19,437 bases of DNA from Beroe ovata (taxonomy: Eukaryota; Ctenophora; Nuda; Beroida; Beroidae). A program made the position numbers and the translations under genes. Position 1 is the first letter of the stretch, and every line of letters starts with the position of its first letter. The notes below the pieces were generated by a model. It saw nothing but the letters and a program-made list of their open reading frames with translations. It did not search any database and was not told the DNA's origin. The stretch lies in assembly GCA_946803715.1 (NCBI GenBank), contig CAMPET010000144.1, positions 124,399 to 143,835 on the forward strand, read 5' to 3'. This document shows, one piece after another, positions 8,888 through 16,444 of this stretch.

Positions 8888-10501
8888 TCAAGAATATCCT
8901 AACATTTCAAAGAAATTTTCTTTTGTGGTCGATTTAGATCCACTGTATTCATCACGAATATCCATTGATTGTAGATCGTTGACTGCCTGGTCGAATTGAA
9001 GGAACTTTTCATTGTAGGATTGCTTGAACGATTCCATATACTCTTTAAGCAGTATCCACTCTGTTCTTTCTGTGAAGTCGTTGAGATCGTCGTTGTTTTG
9101 ATTCGAAAAACTGACGAATATTGCAGGAAATAAGAAAGGGATTCTCTCAAAGTAATAATTTGCTATATCTTCGGTACTGCATCGATCACTTATAAGTTTA
9201 ACATGAAAATTGCACTGCTCCTTTATTTCCATCCAGTGTTGCGACAAATTGCGGATACCTCTCATGAGAAAGTTAAAAATAGACGACAGATATTTTTTAT
9301 CAGTCAGAGGTTTTTTCTTCAATATACACGTTCTATGGTGTTTCATGATATACCACGCTTCTGGTATCATACGCTTGAAATCCAAACTATCAGTGATTTT
9401 TTGCCACTCAAGATCGATGAGATAACATTTGGAACCCTTCTTTTGGGCTTTAGGTTCTTTGAAACTATTGAAATTCTCTGAGACGAAATTCAATCTTAGT
9501 GATTGGCTCCAAAAAAACGGATGTTTCATCACTTCGTCTATAGATAAACGCCGAGGTTCGGATTCCCGAACACAGCCATCGATCAGAAGGTCGGCTAGAA
9601 TAATATCACAGAAATTCGGAGAAGAATCACTATCATGCTTGATAAGGCACAGTGATTTATAAATCGATAGAATCGCTCCACTGCTTCGGTATAAAAAAGA
9701 TGTACGGTTGCCTTCTTTTATTCTGGTGTCACAGTTGCTACTACCTCCGAATGGATGGACATTAAAATCATCTCTAGATGGAGACAAGACAAACTGAACA
9801 AGACATCCAAAGGCGAATATATCAACTTTATTCGTTATAGTGGGTTCACCCTTGAGAACTTCAGGAGCCATCCAACCATGTGTCCCCGCGTAGAGAGAGG
9901 TCACTGTTAAATCCGATCTTCCATCTTTAAACTTTCGAGATAGTTCAAGATCACATATAGCAGCTATCATACCCCAAGTTTTGTCAGGTCCATACTTTTT
10001 AACGAGGACATTCTGAGGTTTGAGATCTCTGTGAACACGTTCGGAGCCATGAAGATATTCTAAACCTTTTACAACACCGAATAAGAGGTGCTTACCAAAA
10101 TTGGCAAATTTTACCTTACTTTCAAAAACATTTTTTGAGACAAATGTGGAACCAAAAACATCTTTATTTTCCATAACATGAATCAAATTACCACGGCAAA
10201 TCTCTTGGGCGATGAACACAAAGTCTTCATTTCTGTCTGCATAAAGGTAGTGGACAAAATTTGTATGTATGATGTCTTGATTTGCTTCGATTTCCTTATT
10301 AATCCTTTCCCTATCCTTTTTGTTCAAATATGGGATTCTTTTAATAGCCACAGGTTGTTTATTGTTGGTTTCAGGCATATTTAACGTGCCTCTGAAAACA
10401 ATGGTTCCAAACCTGCCTTTACCGAGCACAGATGATCTCCTCAACATGAGGTTCTTTTCTTTCCCTACCTCCTTCAAACCGGGATCGGTTCCATCTGCCA
10501 T
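8888..10501 (-). CDS. Cytosolic protein kinase-KEN endoribonuclease (IRE1/RNase L-like), intronless
   Basis: A single 537-residue frame with an in-frame stop just upstream of the ATG. Kinase part: glycine loop GKGRFGTIVFRG (27-38), VAIKR with Lys54, HRDLKPQN (157-164), DLE at 184-186 where DFG is expected, GTHGWMAPEVL (206-216) and DIFAFGCL (227-234). HPFFW (327-331) marks the kinase/KEN junction, as in IRE1. The KEN RNase part holds LMRGIRNLSQHW (412-423). Tyr404, Arg417, Asn418 and His422 have the same spacing as human IRE1 catalytic Y892, R905, N906 and H910. There is no signal peptide, luminal domain, transmembrane helix or ankyrin repeats, so this is not a canonical ER stress sensor and not a typical RNase L. 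Cleavage of RNA after dimerisation is inferred from family knowledge; the trigger is unknown. A tail of about 45-50 residues follows KEN. An acceptor-like CATCAG lies 11 nt before the ATG. Confidence 0.9.
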   Translation of the reverse strand: MADGTDPGLKEVGKEKNLMLRRSSVLGKGRFGTIVFRGTLNMPETNNKQPVAIKRIPYLNKKDRERINKEIEANQDIIHTNFVHYLYADRNEDFVFIAQEICRGNLIHVMENKDVFGSTFVSKNVFESKVKFANFGKHLLFGVVKGLEYLHGSERVHRDLKPQNVLVKKYGPDKTWGMIAAICDLELSRKFKDGRSDLTVTSLYAGTHGWMAPEVLKGEPTITNKVDIFAFGCLVQFVLSPSRDDFNVHPFGGSSNCDTRIKEGNRTSFLYRSSGAILSIYKSLCLIKHDSDSSPNFCDIILADLLIDGCVRESEPRRLSIDEVMKHPFFWSQSLRLNFVSENFNSFKEPKAQKKGSKCYLIDLEWQKITDSLDFKRMIPEAWYIMKHHRTCILKKKPLTDKKYLSSIFNFLMRGIRNLSQHWMEIKEQCNFHVKLISDRCSTEDIANYYFERIPFLFPAIFVSFSNQNNDDLNDFTERTEWILLKEYMESFKQSYNEKFLQFDQAVNDLQSMDIRDEYSGSKSTTKENFFEMLGYS

Positions 10502-10765
10502 TGATAATCAACCTGATGAGGAGTAACAAATTAAATACTATCACAAAGTGCAAACTGCAAAGACATTATTCATAACTCGATGAGGCATGTATATTGTATA
10601 GGATTGTTACGGTAGATAAGGTAGCAATTTTGGTATACTACCATAAGCGATTTATGAAACGAAATATGTAAATACTTATCTAAGTTTACGAATTAGGAAT
10701 GCTCCAATTATTACCCGTACAACGGAATTGATGAATAAATTAAAAGGTTTCAGAATAAAACTCGA

Positions 10766-11724
10766 TCATCCAATATAAGAAATAATATTGACAGCCATAC
10801 CTTGATTACACAATTTAGAAGCTGCAACTTTGCAAGCTGTCATAAGACAGAGAGGAATATTGTTGAAACCGTTATCTAATGCCGAACTGATAAAACCAGC
10901 TGTAAAGCAGTCTCCAGCTCCTGTAGAATCTACAACTTTCTCAACACGAAAAGCATCACAAGTGATGATATTTTGATCGATCTTGCGCTGCATGGCTGAG
11001 TCAGTGATGATCTGCTCAGAGTTGCCATCAACCAGCCAAATTCCAGCCCCCTGCTCAGCCCAAGTGACAATAATCCCATTCCGAACATGTTTGGAAAGGT
11101 TTGTCAATGCTGAATGCATGTCATTATATCCAACTGATCTGCAGACATCTTTGCTCACGATAGCAAAGTCAACAACACCCAAAATTTGTTCAAATCCTTC
11201 CCGTACAGTCTCAATGTCTATAGAAAGAGTCAGATTCGGATTGATAGATTTTATCGCCTTGGCCAGTTTGAGGAATTCAAGTCCATTTCTCCGGTGCTCT
11301 AAATGAATCCATGTGTATTTATTCAGATCCCCATGCCAACAGCAGACAAAACCTCTTCCGTTGTCAGATCAGTGCTATTTCCACGGTAGTTCACAACAGT
11401 TCTCGACGCCGTGTCATCAGCGTGTATGATAACAGACTCTGGTAGAGATGATTCATTCTGCACGACTGCAAAGACATTGCTGACTCCACAATCAGTAAGT
11501 TGCGTTTCTATCGTTCCACTGAAATCACAGGTTCCAACTCTGATACAACAATCAACTGGATGATTATGATCAAGTCGGGGTAGAACTTGCAAAATATTAC
11601 CCGCGTTTCCACCAATCCTCACTTCCTTCGAATGAGCTCTTACTTTTTCATCCTCGGCAGGAAAGCTGTCAGTACGGTAGATGGTGTCTTTACAAACATT
11701 CCCGATGATAAGAATTCTTTTCAT
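10766..11724 (-). CDS. KHK: Ketohexokinase-like PfkB sugar kinase with a one-base frame break
   Basis: Two frames join into about 319 residues (human KHK 298). The first, 11724 to about 11333, starts MKRILIIGNVCKDTIY and carries the sugar-binding RIGGNAGN and NYRGNSTDL. The second, about 11329 down to 10766, begins DLNKYTWIHLEHRRNG, matching the KHK WIHIEGRN region. It continues FAIVSKDV and ends with the anion-hole/catalytic motif DSTGAGDCFTAGF and CKVAASKLCNQG. KHK phosphorylates fructose to fructose-1-phosphate with ATP in the cytosol; other PfkB kinases are possible but the WIHxE and VSKDV blocks favour KHK. The frames meet at the CCCC run at 11329-11332 (GGGG on the coding strand); one added base restores continuity, and no GT-AG intron explains the shift. 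All motifs are intact, so an assembly indel is likelier than an old pseudogene. No introns. An acceptor-like TTTTTGTTCAG lies 12 nt before the ATG. Confidence 0.82.
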
Positions 11725-11986
11725 AGGATATCATTACTGAACAAAAACGTCAATGAGATTATCACAGATAATCATATCTTTCAGTCTATGGATTCATTTT
11801 GATTTGCCAAAATAAATGGGGCAGCTGCTAAGTGCTAATTACATATTTAATGATTGAGATGATAAATGCTATAAAACTTCAATCCTCTGTCTTGAACTGT
11901 TGGTAACCTTCTTAATAAATACCTAATTTAATCATCAAATACAATTGAATTTCAACATAACATTTCCGCCCTAATTCTCAAGACCA

Positions 11987-11992
11987 TTTATT
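11987..11992 (-). promoter_or_regulatory. Polyadenylation signal AATAAA for BRAP
   Basis: TTTATT on the + strand is AATAAA on the minus strand, starting 9 nt after the BRAP stop at 12002-12004. Position and strand fit; this implies a very short 3' UTR. Confidence 0.55.
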
Positions 11993-12001
11993 GATACAGC
12001 T

Positions 12002-15000
12002 TCATTTCTTCTTTCTTGGAGTTCTTTTCTTCTGCTCGTTACTAGGGCCAGCTTGCAAAACATGCACGTCCCCACTTCTTATTTCTTCCTTCATGGGACT
12101 CTCATTTATAGTGGCCTGCCCCTGGAATGAATCACAATAAGGGGGTTGGTAGACTGGAATACAGGATTACAGAAATAATTACTGGATTTTTAGGTTAGAG
12201 TGGGAGAAAAAAACAGATATCATTTTGCAGGAAGTTTATGTACCTGAAGGTGGAACATCAGATCCTTTATCTGCTCTCTGAGATCGGCTGTTTCTGCAGC
12301 ATGTTTTTCTTGGCTTTCAGCCAGGGCTTTGTTGCTTGCTACGACCTTTGCAATCCAATCCCTCTGATTTGCCTGTGATAAAGTCTTTATAACACTGCCT
12401 GCTGCCATAACGAGTTATCAATGGACAATGGGCAGCTGTGATTCAATGGGATACTAAGAGAGAAGAGACCTGTAAGCTCTTGTTTAAGGCCCGTTCTTCA
12501 CACAAGTCTTTTGTAAGTGCAGTGAGTTTCGTTGACAGAGAGTCTACTTTCTTTTCTAACTTCCTACGATCTTCCTCATTCTTATGCTCCAATCTCCTCA
12601 TTTCCTCTTCTTTCTCTTCCAATCGAGCTTTATACTTGTCCTTTTCTTGTGTTATCTTCTGAACCTGGAAGCAATATTTGCACTTTCACAACATAGCTAG
12701 CAAGGTTTGTTCTGGCAAGGTTTATACTCACTTATCTCCAACATAACTAAACCACAATTCCACGCTCCAATCATTTTGTACCTCTTCCTCCACGATGATG
12801 ATCCTCTCCATAGCCTCCTGCTCTACAAAGAGGAGTTTCTTTTCGAAGAAGTCTCTCTGAGATTCAAGCTGCTGTGTCAACAGATAGGTGTACTCAAGAG
12901 TGAGGGACTCAAACTTTTCTTCCAAAACTTCATCTGTGATAGGAGGGCTAGGAAATTCATGGAACTCAAACAAGTAAATCGCGAGGCATAAAATGAAAGG
13001 GACCTACCCTGGTCCTGAACTGCAACTAATTTTCCATCTGTCTTGTTCTGGATAAGCCTGTGCACATAGTTGTCACCAATGTAATCCCAGACACATCTCT
13101 GCTCAACATTCATGCTGTAGGTGTGGTTTGTCCTTTCAAAGTGGCCATATGCATGTCCTCCCTCATATCTGCCACATCCGACATAACCACATATGAGACA
13201 GAGCCACAATTCTTCAGTGTTGCCACAAACCTTCAGAGGTGGGGCAAATTCATTTCAAGGAAAATTAAAAATTCCGAGTAATTAAGAACATTTACTTCAA
13301 AATCTAAGATTCTAAAAACAAACTCACCATACACGAGTGTGAAGTTTGTTCAGGAGGTACTGCATACAATCTACAAACTGGGCAAGATGTACATCTTCTC
13401 ATGCACTCACAGTGAAAAGAATGATTGCATAGAACTGTTAGAATCCCTGTAGTGCTTTCATCTGCAATCATTAATTTCATTTATCATTATTCATTACCAT
13501 CATACCTATCAAATATCCAGAATACTGAGGGTTTGGGGATTTTGATACCATACACCAACCTAACTTCTCCAAGCAAACAGCACAGTTAGGCAATTCAATA
13601 AGTGGGCCAGCTGCTAGTGTTGCATCATGGACCTGGTTAGACAAATTTATCCCATATAATAATTCAATTCTTGATGATTCATGCAGCAAGATCATTCATA
13701 ATTGATCAATTATCATCAATACATACTACACACCTCTGTTCCACTGAAGTCAATTGAAACTACAAATGCAAGCTGGCATATCTTATCATCAAGTAAGTTG
13801 TATGGGTGGCCATGCTGGTTAACATAAAACTCTTCTGCTTTTCCCATATCAATAAATCTTAGCAATACCTGAGTCATGAAAATATTAACTATTGATAAAT
13901 GTGGTGAATATTGTTGTATCAATATTGAAAAAGGAATCATTGAATTCACCATAAAGTTATGAGGGTTTCTATCTCTGACTATCCTTATGCCAATAATGTT
14001 AGTTGTGTAGGAAGAAAGGAAGCTAAGAATATCAGTCAGATTGAAAATTGTGGGAACAGCAAGCATGCAAACTAAATCAGATCTGTAGTCATCTCCACCT
14101 GATGAAGATATGTGAAAAAATCATGTTCTGCATAGTGCATATTTTGTCATTAAAGTATACCAATTTTTCATATATACTTGGATTAGACTGAGATCAATAC
14201 TTACATTTAGATATATCATTGAAAAAGTGCATTGTTCCATGTATTGTCTGGGCATCAGGGTTTCCACATGTGAAATCTAGCTCCCTGTTTTCTTCCAAAC
14301 TCTCAGGACTATCAGCCAATCGTGTACTTGATTCTTCACAATCCTCAGGATTCATTGTAGATCCCTTTTGAAACTCTTCAATTATGTAGTTCTCAAGATA
14401 GATGACAAAATTCTCAACCTCATCTGAAAAAGATGATCATGTTAAATGAGAAGGATTCATAAAACTGAGAGAGGGTATTGTTAAACCATTCACAGGTTTG
14501 CTTAATGAGAATTGTGCAAAGTTACCCACCTATAACTGTTTCAAGATCGCTTGGGTACTTGCAGAAATATATACACAGTGCAACTCTCATACATCAATTG
14601 TTCAACTAAAATGTGCCTTGTCATTATCCATAAGTTTCAGAAAGTTTCAGAATGATTCAAAAAATCATACAATTACATTGAGTTGACAGAAGTGATATGC
14701 AGTAATTGACATGTAATGGCTAGTCGCGATATCAAATAACATCAGCCATACAATTCCAAAATTTCTGAGTGAACTAACTTCACTTAATAGTACTCTGATA
14801 AGAAATCAACAAAATAACCCCCGACTAATACAGCCAGTATGTGACTTTGTGAACTAAATATGTACAGCCATCATAAAATCTATATTATAATTTGGTTGTT
14901 TGTTTGTATTTATTTATGTCCGTCACTAAATGCACGTGCTGATTTTGAAGTTAAAGTGCGCGTTGCCATGGATACGTGCTACTACTGTAATAGTGAAGTG

Positions 15001-15009
15001 GGAGCTCAT
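12002..15009 (-). CDS. BRAP: BRCA1-associated protein, RING/ZnF-UBP ubiquitin ligase
   Basis: Phase-consistent exons on the minus strand: 14423-14205, 14098-13950, 13868-13734, 13632-13560, 13461-13328, 13230-13008, 12933-12782, 12664-12470, 12372-12244, 12121-12002. A 28-nt microexon (14557-14530) probably precedes them. A first exon from ATG 15009 (MSSHFTITVVARI, like the family's SLVVIRLE) down to about 14936 is tentative and its join is unresolved. Order of parts: an RRM-like domain (VCMLAVPTIF, IRIVRDRNPHNFMVLLRF), then RING (CAVCLEKLDES, CNHSFHCEC, CPVC). The ZnF-UBP follows (CGNTEELWLCLICGYVGCGR, HAYGHFERTNHTYS, VWDYIGDNYVHRL), then a long coiled coil from LEYTYLLTQQLESQRDFFE onward and a basic tail (KKRTPRKKK). 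BRAP is an E3 ligase that restrains Ras-MAPK signalling by sequestering KSR and binds nuclear localisation signals. About 540 residues (human 592). The polyA signal is at 11987. Confidence 0.92.
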
Positions 15010-15051
15010 TTCTGATGATGGTGCTTTGATAACGTTTTAGTTTTCGTTGCA

Positions 15052-15240
15052 ATGGGACGTATGAATGTAAGTAGGTTCTGATTCGAGCAGCGGTCAAATT
15101 TTTTGTTGAGTTGACAGTTGCTGCCTCTGCTCTGCAGTTATTCTTTTCAACTCATGGTGAAATACGATTACGATGTTATTTTCGATAACATTATGCTACG
15201 CAAATTGAAACGATTAAAAAAAGTCAGACAACCGGGCAAG
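15052..15240 (+). other. Candidate 5' end of a divergent + strand transcript
   Basis: ATG GGA CGT ATG AAT (15052-15066) is followed directly by a consensus donor GTAAGT. A pyrimidine-rich acceptor CTGCCTCTGCTCTGCAG ends at 15137, so a 71-bp intron is well formed. The joined frame closes after about 21 residues. Alternatively an ATG in exon 2 opens a 29-codon frame (MVKYDYDVIF...) ending near 15242. No protein family is recognised. It could be the 5' UTR of a longer gene, a non-coding RNA, or chance. It starts 42 bp from the proposed BRAP ATG on the other strand, which suggests a shared promoter. Confidence 0.3.
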
Positions 15241-16444
15241 TAAAATTTTCTGTGCTTATTCGAAGATATGACCGCATTGTGATCAATTGCTCCTCCATAA
15301 AATCATTGGTTCAAATAAGTATGTTGGATTTTGATCACAGGTCATGTTTAGCTGTCGTTCTAAAGTAACGTCCTGTTGTCCTCCCAATGGGTAGTGTAAC
15401 ACGTCCACTTGCACTTGGCGGGTTTTCTAGTGAATAATAATTCATTAAATTGAATTCAATTCAATTCAATAAAAAATAATTATGGCGTTCTCGATGATAT
15501 ATGCACAATCGATAAAAGATCCCGTCGAAAATTTCGTGGCGCACAAACTTAATTCTCTTGATCGTCGCGCCGCACAACTACCGGGTGTTATCTTTACCAT
15601 TTACACTGTTTCTTGCGCGCGGCGCGCCCCCAAGAATTAGAAGCAGTGGACAATGGACAGATAACATCTGGCAACCGTTTGTCAGATGTTGCCTGACCTG
15701 TTTCTTGCGCGTCGTTTGCGCCGCGCGAAATTCTTGCGTGACCCAAATACTCCGCGCGCGCGCTGCGCGTCTCCTTTCTACGACTTAAACTTTTCAGTTC
15801 ACTGAGTAGAACAGGGGCGCGCAACGTGTGCACAGAAATTCTCTACAAACATGAACAGATTCGATCATCGAATATCGATCGACAAATTTATCAATTATCA
15901 AAATCATAACCATTATCCAATTAATTACATAATGATCAATGATGACTGATGAATGATGTAAAACGCCCCTGACCCGGCGACCGGCGTCCCGGCCCCACCA
16001 ATCTGTTTTGGTGTTTTACTCTGTTAGGACCTCAAGTCAAGTATATAAGCTTAACTATTTACATTACAAAAGAATTTACCGAATTGCTTAACACATACCA
16101 TAATTTATTGATCCGATTTTTATTTTATAAATTATGTGTTCATATTTCGAACATTAAGCTACTGATGATTTGTCCCGCCATTCTTGGCCACTGGAGTTGT
16201 TTTGTAGGATTTTACCCTACCGTCGGTGCGCGCGATTTTCAATCCGCCCTTGCCAGGGATAAAATCCCGCCAGCAAGGGTAGGGTGAAATCCTACAAGAG
16301 TTGTTCTGATGCAATAACAAGATAAAAACGCTCATGGGTTTATACACTTCCGCTTGGGTCGTTGACAGAGCGTCAGACACAAGCACTGTGATATAATAGT
16401 AAAACACCAGCTGGACTCTGTAACTGCAGCAGTAGTAACTTCCT
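15138..16444. other. Intergenic region between BRAP and OXCT1
   Basis: About 1.3 kb without a recognised gene. It contains an AATTC-type simple repeat (15449-15470) and a direct repeat ctgtttcttgcgcg (near 15606 and 15699) amid CG-alternating DNA. A hairpin (15663-15690) has 11-bp arms aacatctggca / tgtcagatgtt with one mismatch. A 62-bp segment is bounded by gtaaaacgcc and ggtgttttac (15958-16019; inverted with one mismatch, no target duplication seen). The hAT-like MITE lies at 16202-16297. A 52-codon frame at 15482-15640 has no recognisable similarity. TTTATT at 16104 and 16119 could be minus-strand polyA signals for OXCT1. Confidence 0.5.
16202..16297. mobile_element. 96-bp hAT-like MITE with 8-bp target site duplication
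   Basis: The ends are inverted repeats of 20 bp with one mismatch: left TTGTAGGATTTTACCCTACC, right end reverse complement TTGTAGGATTTCACCCTACC. The element is flanked by perfect 8-bp direct repeats GAGTTGTT at 16194-16201 and 16298-16305. An 8-bp duplication plus short terminal inverted repeats is the hallmark of hAT-superfamily insertions. The interior has a second inverted pair (CCCTTGC / GCAAGGG) around GGGAT-AAA-ATCCC, able to fold into a hairpin, and a CG-alternating tract. There is no coding capacity, so it is non-autonomous. It lies downstream of the OXCT1 stop and may sit in its 3' UTR. Confidence 0.8.

Noticed and set aside
8888-10501. Calling the kinase-RNase a canonical IRE1 (ERN1)
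   Set aside because: No signal peptide, luminal domain or transmembrane helix, and no room for them upstream in frame; the DFG motif also differs.
15138-15190. Apparent AP-complex sigma-like start (FFSTHGEIRL) on the + strand
   Set aside because: The frame stops after 16 codons and no further sigma-subunit exons are visible downstream; the resemblance is too short to trust.
15482-15640. 52-codon + strand frame starting MAFSMIYAQS
   Set aside because: No recognisable similarity, ends inside the CG-rich repeat area, no supporting splice or promoter evidence.
15558-15788. 76-codon + strand frame through the CG-rich patch
   Set aside because: Composition is driven by GCGC runs (many Arg/Ala/Cys) and an equally long frame exists on the other strand; no domain recognised.
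15958-16019. 62-bp segment with inverted ends gtaaaacgcc / ggtgttttac as a second MITE
   Set aside because: Arms are only 10 bp with a mismatch and the flanks show no target duplication; kept only as a note in the intergenic entry.
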